A stretch of DNA of 64,000 nt from Diplonema papillatum (lineage: Eukaryota; Euglenozoa; Diplonemea; Diplonemida; Diplonemidae), in the NCBI GenBank assembly GCA_030068145.1, contig JAPJBO010000260.1:62001-126000 (forward strand), read 5' to 3'. Made by a program: the position numbers and the translations under genes. The notes beneath the pieces are model-generated. The model was not told the origin of the DNA. It searched no databases and was given only the letters and a program-made list of their open reading frames with translations. Shown here piece by piece: positions 31,889 to 43,475 of the stretch. Each line of letters begins with the position of its first letter. The stretch's first letter is position 1.

Positions 31889-31976
31889 AACCTGGTTGAT
31901 CCTGCCAGTAGTCATATGCTTGTTTCAAGGATTAAGCCATGCAAGTCTCAGAGTAAATGGATTAACAGTGGGTCTG
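31889..31976 (+). rRNA. 18S rRNA 5'-end fragment (pseudogene)
   Basis: The sequence starts AACCTGGTTGATCCTGCCAG, the universal 5' end of eukaryotic small-subunit rRNA, and continues TAGTCATATGCTTGTTTCAA, then GGATTAAGCCATGCAAGTCT. Similarity fades after ATTAACAGTG near 31970, so only about 90 of 1,800 or more bases are present. TTTCAAGG in place of CTCAAAGA is an euglenozoan trait. It is an isolated fragment among mobile DNA, not a functional gene. Confidence 0.85.
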
Positions 31977-32069
31977 CAAAAAAACTCGGTGCGGTGTTCA
32001 GGCGGGGGGGTGGGGGATCAAACTCGACTGTTGTGAAAAAGAATGCCACTGGAAGAGGGATTTCATCAA

Positions 32070-32217
32070 AGTAGTGGTAGTAGTTTGTGTCGTCTGCAGA
32101 CAGCAGGCGCAGGGGGCAGGTCTTGCTCTACTTTTCTCTTCATGATCCCGACTGTCCAACCACTGTCGAGAAAGTTTGCGCCTATTGTGATGAGGTGGTT
32201 GACCAGACCCCCACGAT
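32070..32217 (+). pseudogene. Decayed coding repeat, copy 2
   Basis: A shortened version of 30240-30461: GTAGTGGTAGTAG, then CAGCAGGCGCAGGGGGCAGG, then GATCCCGACTGTCC and GATGAGGTGGTTGACCAG. The plus-strand frame keeps a CP-x(7)-C-x2-C pattern. Confidence 0.4.
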
Positions 32218-32379
32218 AAGGTGACCAGTCATTTATATATGGGTCTGGGGCTCGGGGCCACCCCGAGCGCGAAAAAAAAAAAATGAATGAATTTTGGGCT
32301 GGGGGTTGGGGTAGGACCGGGTCACTATCAACCGGGATCAGCGGGGGTGAGCCACAGGGGAGGGACGAAGCCGTGGCGA

Positions 32380-32447
32380 AGTCATGGCGAAAGCCATGGC
32401 GAAAGCCATGGCGAAAGCCATGGCGAAAGCCATGGCGAAAGCCACAT
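32380..32447. repeat. 12-bp tandem repeat GAAAGCCATGGC
   Basis: About five to six head-to-tail copies of GAAAGCCATGGC. The unit contains the palindrome GCCATGGC. Confidence 0.85.
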
Positions 32448-32510
32448 GGGGGCAGGAAGGGGAAGGGCCAGGGGCGGGAGGGCCAAAGGGGGTGGTGGAA
32501 GGCGAGACCT

Positions 32511-33558
32511 TGACTACCAATTCTAATTAAATTTGGATCCAAATTGAACATTGACTAGATTTGGGATCGGAAATTGGACGTTGCTACCAATTACAATTAA
32601 ATTTGGAATCGGAAATTGGACGTTGACTACCAATTCTAATTAAATTTGGGATCGGAAATTGGATGTGTGTTGACTACCTATTCTAATCAAATTTGGATCC
32701 GACAATAGGCGTTGACTACCACTTCTAATTAAATTTGGGATCCGACATTAGACGTTGACTACCAATTCTAATTAAACTTGGGATCCGAATTTGGACGTTG
32801 ACTACCACTTCTAATTAAATTTTGGATACGACATCAGACGTTGACTACCGATTGTAATTAAACTTGGAATCCGAAATTGGACGTTGACTACCATTTCTAA
32901 TTAAAGTTGGGACCCGAAATTGGACGCTGACGACCAAGTCTAATTAAATTTGGATACGACATCAGACGTTGACAACCGATTGTAACTAAATTTGGAATCC
33001 GAAATTGGAAGTTGACTACCAATTCTAATTAGATTTGGGATTTGGCATCAGACGTTGACTACCGATTCTAATTAAATTTGAATCCGACATTAAACGTTGA
33101 CTACCAATTCCAATTGAATTTGGATTCGAAATTGGACATTGACTACCAATTCTAATTAAATTCAGGATCGGAAATTGGACGTTGAGTACCGATTCTAATT
33201 AGATTTGGGGTTTGGCATCAGACGTTGACTACCGGTTCTAACTGAATTTGGATTCAATACTAGAAGTTGACCGGTGCGGAAATTCTTCGCTGTACCGTAC
33301 CGTGCGCTGGGGGGCGCTGCCCCCCAGACCCCCCTCTCTTACAAAAGATTAGCTTAACCATTTCGTCTGATTCTTGTTCCAACACTGAGGTTGGGTGGGT
33401 TGGGCTGGGCTGGCCTGGTAGTGCTTGCCTCTTGACTACCAATTCTAATTAATTTTGGATCCACCACAGGACCCCGAGGGCGAAAAGGACTTTTCTGCAG
33501 AGGAGGAAAAGCTATATAAATCCCTGAAGGTGACCATCAAAAAAAAAAAAAAAAAAAA
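32511..33558 (+). mobile_element. A-tailed element with 42-bp internal satellite, copy 1
   Basis: About 17 units of GACTACCAATTCTAATTAAA plus TTTGGGATCCGAAATTGGACGTT-type sequence run from 32511 to 33268. A unique tail follows (GGTGCGGAAATTCTTCGCTG, GGGGGGCGCTGCCCCCC, GAGGAGGAAAAGCTATATAA) and ends in 18 A at 33541-33558. An inverted copy at 52187-52985 is about 97 percent identical in the unique tail. Satellite, unique tail and A run behave as one mobile unit, probably RNA-mediated. No protein is encoded. Confidence 0.75.
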
Positions 33559-33734
33559 TGCAGGAGTCGAAGGAATCCTGCCGGGCAGAGGGGGGGCAAT
33601 CGTTGTGGGGGTAAACTTGTTTCCACTTATGCGGGTGGTAACCACAAAGCTCAGTGAGAATTTCAATGGCATGGAGGTGGGGAGAGACGGGAGGGTCGTT
33701 GTGTATTGGCGGATTTTCAGGGAGTGCATGGGGG

Positions 33735-33816
33735 AGATCTTAGTTTAATGTTTAGGCAGGACACTGCCTCTCATGCATGTTTGATGCTAGCAGCAAGTCT
33801 TCTTCCAAGAAGAAGG
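33735..33816 (+). repeat. Dispersed repeat family B, copy 2
   Basis: Reads GATCTTAGTTTAATGTTTAG, then hairpin GGCAG-GACA-CTGCC, then TCTCATGCATGTTTGATGCT, then AGCAGCAAGTC and a second hairpin TCTTCTT-CC-AAGAAGA. This is the best-preserved copy. Confidence 0.65.
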
Positions 33817-34382
33817 GGGCGAGAACCGGGGGAGAAATCACGCTCCAGTGAATTGAGAACTTCAATGCCGCTGCGAGAGGAAGCGCTCCCGAACGTTGCC
33901 TTATTGCAGCTTGCTTTTGTGTCAAACACAACCCTTGAGGGTGGCTCTGGCTTCGACCCGTGTGCGGCCCTCAGTTGGCCACCAATGGGAAGAACAGACC
34001 TGCGCGCCGGGACCCTTCAGGAAGCGGACACTGCGCGCAGAACTCGGGAGGGTTCTGCATCAAGGGCTGCTGCTTTCTTGCGGACGAGAGTCACGCATTC
34101 ATCTCAGCGGGAACAGAAACCCTCGTGTGGTGCATAAGGGCAAATGCTCGCTTGATGCCCGATCTTTAGTACCGGTCCTCGACCCCTACGAGTGGAGTAT
34201 CTGTTATTCGCTACGCGGTGGCAGTGGAATTCAGGTATCCACACAAATCTTGCGCGCGGAAGGCCCTCGTTTCCTGTTTTCTGATGGGGCTCCAACTTAG
34301 CAATATTTCTAGCGTTTATTGTAGTTTATAGGTTCGCGAGGTATTTCTCTCCGAGCGATATGCTGGTCTACCTAAAAAAAAA
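33817..34382. other. Intergenic, no supported gene
   Basis: Overlapping frames of 60-143 codons exist on the plus strand, but none shows a domain. 34308-34350 shares TAGCGTTTATTGTxGTTTA with 23645 and 44118. Confidence 0.4.
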
Positions 34383-34592
34383 AAAAGAATGCGTTGTGCC
34401 TTTTCGACGGAGGCTCGAGGGAAGAAAACAATTCCAACTACAAAGTGGGTCGTTTTTTGTTGAACGCGTACGCGCCGCCACGAAACCTAGATTTAGCTGT
34501 GTTTCGTCTGGGTCACAGCACATACCTCCTTTGAAATTCAACTGGCAGTCTCCTCAAGTACTTCCCACAAAGCAGGTGCTTATACAACAAAG
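34383..34592 (+). repeat. Dispersed repeat family A, copy 4
   Basis: Preceded by an A run and missing the first bases of the family. It retains GTTGAACGCGTACGCGCCGC, CAACTGGCAGTCTCCTCAAG and the terminal CAAAGCAGGTGCTTATACAA. Confidence 0.7.
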
Positions 34593-35996
34593 AGCTCCCA
34601 TGTCGGCCTGTCTGAAGGAAGGAAACACAAGCACTACTTTCCCGGTTCCCTTTATTTTTTCACTTTCGGACTTCGTCTTCCTCTTTTTTGGCTTTTTTGT
34701 ATAGAGTCTTTAATCCAAATGACCACGAACTTTTGTCGTATTTACGAGCACGACCGAGAACTCTTCCTCACTCTTCATTGTGCACGCATTTAACGTGTAC
34801 ACATTCAGGCGTTGAGGTCTGCCGACACACAAAAACCTTAACTCTAAAAAGGAATCCACGATGATTTTGGTTTGCATCGTTTGTGCACAGCGAAGTTGTG
34901 GGCATGTCCTTGAGTTCCCTGTGCTCGAAGAACGTTGTAGTATGATTAATTGGTGTCGCCTGAGGGATACTCTCAGGGCCGCCCACGTGATACAGCCGCC
35001 AAGCATTGAGTAATTTTGAGTACATGAACCACATGGAATAGCACTATAAGCCGGCAGCCGCTATGTAGTTAGTTGTTATGAATCAACTGTCTAGAAAGAG
35101 TAGTGCATTGGCTATGTCTCGACCTGCAGGTGTCCCGTCCGTTTGTCATGTGCCTCTGTTTTTGCAGCGCCTCCGTGCGGCACGGCAGGCAACCTTCAGA
35201 AGTCAACAGCCACCATCCTTTTGGGAAGCCTTAGCCGCAAGTTGTAGGCGCAACGCATTCGAGGCCGAGTTGGATGCAACCCATGCGGTGCCTCGAGGAC
35301 GTCGATCCACTCCCACCTGCCTTGGTCCCTTTGGTAATTTCTGAAAAGCTGGTGGTCAGTTTTGGTCATTTTTAAAAAGTAAAGTGGTAATTTCCGGTAA
35401 TTTATGAAAAGTTGGTGGTCATTTTGGGAAATACCCTTTTATATTTTTGCCTCACCCTACGTACTGATTTTCCTCCAAGACAAAAGAGCCACGTAAGTGG
35501 GTGTACGACATCGAAATTGAGCTGCTAGATAGTCTTGAAGGCTCCGAAAGGAAAGGGAAATAAAAAGATGCACGCGCCGGCTAATATTAAGAAAAAACAC
35601 GTCAAGATATTTTCCTTTTCTCTTTTTCTCCCAACTAGCCCACCCAAAGTCGGTCTTTGTTGCGGGTTTGGGTTTGTTGTGTGCTGGTAATACAACTTAT
35701 ATTATGGGCTGTGTTTGACATTTCCGGAGCTCCAGGGCGAGGTGCCCAAAGGATGAGGGTCGCCGTGTTTGCATCATGGGCACGAGAGGTTTACTTGCAC
35801 ACCAGGTGGGGGGATGCCGAAAGCGAAAAAGGATGCCGTGGCGCAAGCTAAACTTGCTCGTCGGGCAAGTACGAAAAGAGGTATGAGGAACTCATTGGAT
35901 TCATGCGCACAAAGAGGAGGGCCAGAGCGTTGAAGTATGGCTAAAGCGACTCGCATCTCCCGTTGCTGCCATTCCATCGCAGGCTGTTCCGTCTGT
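34593..35996. other. Intergenic, no supported gene
   Basis: A plus frame at 35078-35344 (88 codons) is the longest with a normal composition, but nothing in it is recognisable. 35330-35430 has three loose copies of GGTAATTTxTGAAAAG(T/C)TGG. Confidence 0.4.
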
Positions 35997-38900
35997 GAGT
36001 CGGCCTCTTCCGAGTCGGCCTCTTCTGAGTCGGCCTCTTCTGAGTCGGCCTCTTCCGAGTCGGCCTCTTCTGAGTCGGCCTCTTCCGAGTCGGCCTCTTC
36101 CGAGTCGGCCTCTTCTGAGTCGGCCTCTTCCGAGTCGGCCTCTTCTGAGTCGGCCTCTTCCGAGTCGGCCTCTTCCGAGTCGGCCTCTTCTGAGTCGGCC
36201 TCTTCCGAGTCGGCCTCTTCCGAGTCGGCCTCTTCTGAGTCGGCCTCTTCCGAGTCGGCCTCTTCCGAGTCGGCCTCTTCTGAGTCGGCCTCTTCTGAGT
36301 CGGCCTCTTCCGAGTCGGCCTCTTCTGAGTCGGCCTCTTCTGAGTCGGCCTCTTCCGAGTCGGCCTCTTCTGAGTCGGCCTCTTCTGAGTCGGCCTCTTC
36401 TGAGTCGGCCTCTTCTGAGTCGGCCTCTTCCGAGTCGGCCTCTTCTGAGTCGGCCTCTTCCGAGTCGGCCTCTTCTGAGTCGGCCTCTTCTGAGTCGGCC
36501 TCTTCCGAGTCGGCCTCTTCTGAGTCGGCCTCTTCCGAGTCGGCCTCTTCCGAGTCGGCCTCTTCTGAGTCGGCCTCTTCCGAGTCGGCCTCTTCCGAGT
36601 CGGCCTCTTCTGAGTCGGCCTCTTCCGAGTCGGCCTCTTCCGAGTCGGCCTCTTCTGAGTCGGCCTCTTCTGAGTCGGCCTCTTCCGAGTCGGCCTCTTC
36701 TGAGTCGGCCTCTTCCGAGTCGGCCTCTTCTGAGTCGGCCTCTTCTGAGTCGGCCTCTTCTGAGTCGGCCTCTTCTGAGTCGGCCTCTTCTGAGTCGGCC
36801 TCTTCTGAGTCGGCCTCTTCCGAGTCGGCCTCTTCTGAGTCGGCCTCTTCTGAGTCGGCCTCTTCTGAGTCGGCCTCTTCTGAGTCGGCCTCTTCTGAGT
36901 CGGCCTCTTCCGAGTCGGCCTCTTCTGAGTCGGCCTCTTCTGAGTCGGCCTCTTCTGAGTCGGCCTCTTCTGAGTCGGCCTCTTCTGAGTCGGCCTCTTC
37001 TGAGTCGGCCTCTTCTGAGTCGGCCTCTTCTGAGTCGGCCTCTTCTGAGTCGGCCTCTTCCGAGTCGGCCTCTTCTGAGTCGGCCTCTTCTGAGTCGGCC
37101 TCTTCTGAGTCGGCCTCTTCTGAGTCGGCCTCTTCTGAGTCGGCCTCTTCCGAGTCGGCCTCTTCTGAGTCGGCCTCTTCCGAGTCGGCCTCTTCTGAGT
37201 CGGCCTCTTCTGAGTCGGCCTCTTCCGAGTCGGCCTCTTCTGAGTCGGCCTCTTCCGAGTCGGCCTCTTCCGAGTCGGCCTCTTCTGAGTCGGCCTCTTC
37301 CGAGTCGGCCTCTTCCGAGTCGGCCTCTTCTGAGTCGGCCTCTTCCGAGTCGGCCTCTTCCGAGTCGGCCTCTTCTGAGTCGGCCTCTTCCGAGTCGGCC
37401 TCTTCCGAGTCGGCCTCTTCTGAGTCGGCCTCTTCTGAGTCGGCCTCTTCCGAGTCGGCCTCTTCTGAGTCGGCCTCTTCTGAGTCGGCCTCTTCTGAGT
37501 CGGCCTCTTCTGAGTCGGCCTCTTCCGAGTCGGCCTCTTCTGAGTCGGCCTCTTCCGAGTCGGCCTCTTCTGAGTCGGCCTCTTCTGAGTCGGCCTCTTC
37601 CGAGTCGGCCTCTTCTGAGTCGGCCTCTTCCGAGTCGGCCTCTTCCGAGTCGGCCTCTTCTGAGTCGGCCTCTTCCGAGTCGGCCTCTTCCGAGTCGGCC
37701 TCTTCTGAGTCGGCCTCTTCCGAGTCGGCCTCTTCCGAGTCGGCCTCTTCTGAGTCGGCCTCTTCTGAGTCGGCCTCTTCTGAGTCGGCCTCTTCTGAGT
37801 CGGCCTCTTCTGAGTCGGCCTCTTCTGAGTCGGCCTCTTCTGAGTCGGCCTCTTCTGAGTCGGCCTCTTCTGAGTCGGCCTCTTCTGAGTCGGCCTCTTC
37901 TGAGTCGGCCTCTTCCGAGTCGGCCTCTTCTGAGTCGGCCTCTTCTGAGTCGGCCTCTTCTGAGTCGGCCTCTTCTGAGTCGGCCTCTTCTGAGTCGGCC
38001 TCTTCCGAGTCGGCCTCTTCTGAGTCGGCCTCTTCTGAGTCGGCCTCTTCTGAGTCGGCCTCTTCTGAGTCGGCCTCTTCTGAGTCGGCCTCTTCTGAGT
38101 CGGCCTCTTCTGAGTCGGCCTCTTCTGAGTCGGCCTCTTCTGAGTCGGCCTCTTCTGAGTCGGCCTCTTCTGAGTCGGCCTCTTCTGAGTCGGCCTCTTC
38201 TGAGTCGGCCTCTTCTGAGTCGGCCTCTTCTGAGTCGGCCTCTTCTGAGTCGGCCTCTTCTGAGTCGGCCTCTTCTGAGTCGGCCTCTTCTGAGTCGGCC
38301 TCTTCTGAGTCGGCCTCTTCTGAGTCGGCCTCTTCTGAGTCGGCCTCTTCTGAGTCGGCCTCTTCTGAGTCGGCCTCTTCCGAGTCGGCCTCTTCTGAGT
38401 CGGCCTCTTCTGAGTCGGCCTCTTCTGAGTCGGCCTCTTCTGAGTCGGCCTCTTCCGAGTCGGCCTCTTCCGAGTCGGCCTCTTCTGAGTCGGCCTCTTC
38501 TGAGTCGGCCTCTTCTGAGTCGGCCTCTTCTGAGTCGGCCTCTTCCGAGTCGGCCTCTTCTGAGTCGGCCTCTTCTGAGTCGGCCTCTTCTGAGTCGGCC
38601 TCTTCTGAGTCGGCCTCTTCCGAGTCGGCCTCTTCTGAGTCGGCCTCTTCTGAGTCGGCCTCTTCTGAGTCGGCCTCTTCTGAGTCGGCCTCTTCTGAGT
38701 CGGCCTCTTCTGAGTCGGCCTCTTCTGAGTCGGCCTCTTCTGAGTCGGCCTCTTCTGAGTCGGCCTCTTCTGAGTCGGCCTCTTCCGAGTCGGCCTCTTC
38801 TGAGTCGGCCTCTTCTGAGTCGGCCTCTTCTGAGTCGGCCTCTTCTGAGTCGGCCTCTTCTGAGTCGGCCTCTTCTGAGTCGGCCTCTTCTGAGTCGGCC

Positions 38901-41900
38901 TCTTCTGAGTCGGCCTCTTCTGAGTCGGCCTCTTCTGAGTCGGCCTCTTCTGAGTCGGCCTCTTCCGAGTCGGCCTCTTCTGAGTCGGCCTCTTCTGAGT
39001 CGGCCTCTTCTGAGTCGGCCTCTTCTGAGTCGGCCTCTTCCGAGTCGGCCTCTTCCGAGTCGGCCTCTTCTGAGTCGGCCTCTTCCGAGTCGGCCTCTTC
39101 TGAGTCGGCCTCTTCTGAGTCGGCCTCTTCCGAGTCGGCCTCTTCTGAGTCGGCCTCTTCTGAGTCGGCCTCTTCTGAGTCGGCCTCTTCCGAGTCGGCC
39201 TCTTCTGAGTCGGCCTCTTCTGAGTCGGCCTCTTCTGAGTCGGCCTCTTCCGAGTCGGCCTCTTCTGAGTCGGCCTCTTCCGAGTCGGCCTCTTCCGAGT
39301 CGGCCTCTTCTGAGTCGGCCTCTTCTGAGTCGGCCTCTTCTGAGTCGGCCTCTTCTGAGTCGGCCTCTTCTGAGTCGGCCTCTTCCGAGTCGGCCTCTTC
39401 TGAGTCGGCCTCTTCTGAGTCGGCCTCTTCTGAGTCGGCCTCTTCCGAGTCGGCCTCTTCCGAGTCGGCCTCTTCTGAGTCGGCCTCTTCCGAGTCGGCC
39501 TCTTCCGAGTCGGCCTCTTCTGAGTCGGCCTCTTCCGAGTCGGCCTCTTCCGAGTCGGCCTCTTCTGAGTCGGCCTCTTCTGAGTCGGCCTCTTCCGAGT
39601 CGGCCTCTTCTGAGTCGGCCTCTTCCGAGTCGGCCTCTTCTGAGTCGGCCTCTTCTGAGTCGGCCTCTTCTGAGTCGGCCTCTTCTGAGTCGGCCTCTTC
39701 TGAGTCGGCCTCTTCTGAGTCGGCCTCTTCCGAGTCGGCCTCTTCTGAGTCGGCCTCTTCTGAGTCGGCCTCTTCTGAGTCGGCCTCTTCTGAGTCGGCC
39801 TCTTCTGAGTCGGCCTCTTCCGAGTCGGCCTCTTCTGAGTCGGCCTCTTCTGAGTCGGCCTCTTCTGAGTCGGCCTCTTCTGAGTCGGCCTCTTCTGAGT
39901 CGGCCTCTTCTGAGTCGGCCTCTTCTGAGTCGGCCTCTTCTGAGTCGGCCTCTTCTGAGTCGGCCTCTTCCGAGTCGGCCTCTTCTGAGTCGGCCTCTTC
40001 TGAGTCGGCCTCTTCTGAGTCGGCCTCTTCTGAGTCGGCCTCTTCTGAGTCGGCCTCTTCCGAGTCGGCCTCTTCTGAGTCGGCCTCTTCCGAGTCGGCC
40101 TCTTCTGAGTCGGCCTCTTCTGAGTCGGCCTCTTCCGAGTCGGCCTCTTCTGAGTCGGCCTCTTCCGAGTCGGCCTCTTCCGAGTCGGCCTCTTCTGAGT
40201 CGGCCTCTTCCGAGTCGGCCTCTTCCGAGTCGGCCTCTTCTGAGTCGGCCTCTTCCGAGTCGGCCTCTTCCGAGTCGGCCTCTTCTGAGTCGGCCTCTTC
40301 CGAGTCGGCCTCTTCCGAGTCGGCCTCTTCTGAGTCGGCCTCTTCTGAGTCGGCCTCTTCCGAGTCGGCCTCTTCTGAGTCGGCCTCTTCTGAGTCGGCC
40401 TCTTCTGAGTCGGCCTCTTCTGAGTCGGCCTCTTCCGAGTCGGCCTCTTCTGAGTCGGCCTCTTCCGAGTCGGCCTCTTCTGAGTCGGCCTCTTCTGAGT
40501 CGGCCTCTTCCGAGTCGGCCTCTTCTGAGTCGGCCTCTTCCGAGTCGGCCTCTTCCGAGTCGGCCTCTTCTGAGTCGGCCTCTTCCGAGTCGGCCTCTTC
40601 CGAGTCGGCCTCTTCTGAGTCGGCCTCTTCCGAGTCGGCCTCTTCCGAGTCGGCCTCTTCTGAGTCGGCCTCTTCTGAGTCGGCCTCTTCCGAGTCGGCC
40701 TCTTCTGAGTCGGCCTCTTCTGAGTCGGCCTCTTCCGAGTCGGCCTCTTCTGAGTCGGCCTCTTCTGAGTCGGCCTCTTCTGAGTCGGCCTCTTCTGAGT
40801 CGGCCTCTTCCGAGTCGGCCTCTTCCGAGTCGGCCTCTTCTGAGTCGGCCTCTTCTGAGTCGGCCTCTTCTGAGTCGGCCTCTTCTGAGTCGGCCTCTTC
40901 TGAGTCGGCCTCTTCCGAGTCGGCCTCTTCTGAGTCGGCCTCTTCTGAGTCGGCCTCTTCTGAGTCGGCCTCTTCTGAGTCGGCCTCTTCTGAGTCGGCC
41001 TCTTCTGAGTCGGCCTCTTCTGAGTCGGCCTCTTCTGAGTCGGCCTCTTCTGAGTCGGCCTCTTCTGAGTCGGCCTCTTCCGAGTCGGCCTCTTCTGAGT
41101 CGGCCTCTTCTGAGTCGGCCTCTTCTGAGTCGGCCTCTTCTGAGTCGGCCTCTTCTGAGTCGGCCTCTTCCGAGTCGGCCTCTTCTGAGTCGGCCTCTTC
41201 TGAGTCGGCCTCTTCTGAGTCGGCCTCTTCTGAGTCGGCCTCTTCTGAGTCGGCCTCTTCCGAGTCGGCCTCTTCTGAGTCGGCCTCTTCTGAGTCGGCC
41301 TCTTCTGAGTCGGCCTCTTCTGAGTCGGCCTCTTCCGAGTCGGCCTCTTCCGAGTCGGCCTCTTCTGAGTCGGCCTCTTCCGAGTCGGCCTCTTCTGAGT
41401 CGGCCTCTTCTGAGTCGGCCTCTTCTGAGTCGGCCTCTTCTGAGTCGGCCTCTTCTGAGTCGGCCTCTTCTGAGTCGGCCTCTTCTGAGTCGGCCTCTTC
41501 TGAGTCGGCCTCTTCTGAGTCGGCCTCTTCTGAGTCGGCCTCTTCCGAGTCGGCCTCTTCTGAGTCGGCCTCTTCCGAGTCGGCCTCTTCCGAGTCGGCC
41601 TCTTCTGAGTCGGCCTCTTCTGAGTCGGCCTCTTCTGAGTCGGCCTCTTCCGAGTCGGCCTCTTCTGAGTCGGCCTCTTCCGAGTCGGCCTCTTCTGAGT
41701 CGGCCTCTTCTGAGTCGGCCTCTTCTGAGTCGGCCTCTTCTGAGTCGGCCTCTTCCGAGTCGGCCTCTTCTGAGTCGGCCTCTTCTGAGTCGGCCTCTTC
41801 CGAGTCGGCCTCTTCTGAGTCGGCCTCTTCCGAGTCGGCCTCTTCCGAGTCGGCCTCTTCCGAGTCGGCCTCTTCCGAGTCGGCCTCTTCCGAGTCGGCC

Positions 41901-43141
41901 TCTTCTGAGTCGGCCTCTTCTGAGTCGGCCTCTTCTGAGTCGGCCTCTTCTGAGTCGGCCTCTTCTGAGTCGGCCTCTTCTGAGTCGGCCTCTTCTGAGT
42001 CGGCCTCTTCCGAGTCGGCCTCTTCTGAGTCGGCCTCTTCTGAGTCGGCCTCTTCTGAGTCGGCCTCTTCTGAGTCGGCCTCTTCCGAGTCGGCCTCTTC
42101 TGAGTCGGCCTCTTCTGAGTCGGCCTCTTCTGAGTCGGCCTCTTCTGAGTCGGCCTCTTCTGAGTCGGCCTCTTCTGAGTCGGCCTCTTCTGAGTCGGCC
42201 TCTTCTGAGTCGGCCTCTTCTGAGTCGGCCTCTTCTGAGTCGGCCTCTTCTGAGTCGGCCTCTTCTGAGTCGGCCTCTTCTGAGTCGGCCTCTTCTGAGT
42301 CGGCCTCTTCCGAGTCGGCCTCTTCCGAGTCGGCCTCTTCCGAGTCGGCCTCTTCCGAGTCGGCCTCTTCTGAGTCGGCCTCTTCTGAGTCGGCCTCTTC
42401 TGAGTCGGCCTCTTCTGAGTCGGCCTCTTCTGAGTCGGCCTCTTCTGAGTCGGCCTCTTCTGAGTCGGCCTCTTCTGAGTCGGCCTCTTCTGAGTCGGCC
42501 TCTTCTGAGTCGGCCTCTTCTGAGTCGGCCTCTTCTGAGTCGGCCTCTTCTGAGTCGGCCTCTTCCGAGTCGGCCTCTTCCGAGTCGGCCTCTTCTGAGT
42601 CGGCCTCTTCTGAGTCGGCCTCTTCTGAGTCGGCCTCTTCTGAGTCGGCCTCTTCTGAGTCGGCCTCTTCTGAGTCGGCCTCTTCTGAGTCGGCCTCTTC
42701 TGAGTCGGCCTCTTCTGAGTCGGCCTCTTCTGAGTCGGCCTCTTCTGAGTCGGCCTCTTCTGAGTCGGCCTCTTCCGAGTCGGCCTCTTCTGAGTCGGCC
42801 TCTTCCGAGTCGGCCTCTTCCGAGTCGGCCTCTTCTGAGTCGGCCTCTTCTGAGTCGGCCTCTTCCGAGTCGGCCTCTTCTGAGTCGGCCTCTTCTGAGT
42901 CGGCCTCTTCTGAGTCGGCCTCTTCTGAGTCGGCCTCTTCTGAGTCGGCCTCTTCTGAGTCGGCCTCTTCCGAGTCGGCCTCTTCTGAGTCGGCCTCTTC
43001 TGAGTCGGCCTCTTCCGAGTCGGCCTCTTCTGAGTCGGCCTCTTCTGAGTCGGCCTCTTCTGAGTCGGCCTCTTCCGAGTCGGCCTCTTCTGAGTCGGCC
43101 TCTTCTGAGTCGGCCTCTTCTGAGTCGGCCTCTTCCGAGTC
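35997..43141. repeat. Giant 15-bp minisatellite, about 476 copies, with higher-order pattern
   Basis: GAGTCGGCCTCTTCY repeats without a single length change for 7.1 kb. The only variable site I see is the last base, C or T. Four frames stay open through it (ESASS and SRPLP/L forward; RLGRGR and TQKRP reverse), so long ORFs spanning it, such as 35937-43181, are not evidence of a gene. In the ESASS frame the variant is silent (TCC/TCT); with C the site is a CpG, with T a TpG. Strings of C/T variants recur, for example CTCTTCTCCTCCTCC at 36421, 37141 and 37516, so blocks have been copied as higher-order units. Confidence 0.97.
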
Positions 43142-43401
43142 TGATGACTGGTTCCCTCGTCACCTTCCTTTTCTCCTTTAGACATTATCAAAAGCGCCTC
43201 GGAGCGGTCGAGAATGACCCACACTTGTGTTTCCTGCCCTTCCCCCCCGTTGCGCAGTGCAGAAAAGTAGCCCTAGAGAGATGCAGAAAAGTCAGGCGAC
43301 GACCGGCAGTAAAATTCGTTTTGCGGTGGCCTAGTCCGTGCTACCTCCATTATTTTGCACTCGTTCTCTTCTCTATCATGGGGGCTTTGTTGGGGGGGAA
43401 A
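43142..43401. repeat. Flank with dispersed repeat shared with 29368-29445
   Basis: 43322-43380 reads TGCGGTGGCCTAGTCCGTGC, then TACCTCCATTATTTTGCACT, then CGTTCTCTTCTCTA, matching the 29.4-kb copy. It leads directly into a family B copy. Confidence 0.55.
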
Positions 43402-43475
43402 TCTTAGTTTCAGGCGCTACTTGCCTCTCAGGTATGGTTGATGCTAGCATCAAGTCTTTTTCGCGGGAATGCAGA
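43402..43475 (+). repeat. Dispersed repeat family B, copy 3
   Basis: AAATCTTAGTTT, then CAGGCGCTACTTGCCTCTCA, then GTTGATGCTAGCATCAAGTC. The first hairpin is kept as AGGC...GCCT. Confidence 0.6.

Noticed and set aside
35901..43407. Four open frames of about 2,400 codons across the 15-bp array
   Set aside because: Same artefact of a stop-free unit divisible by three. Only the ESASS frame is discussed, because the variable base is silent in it.
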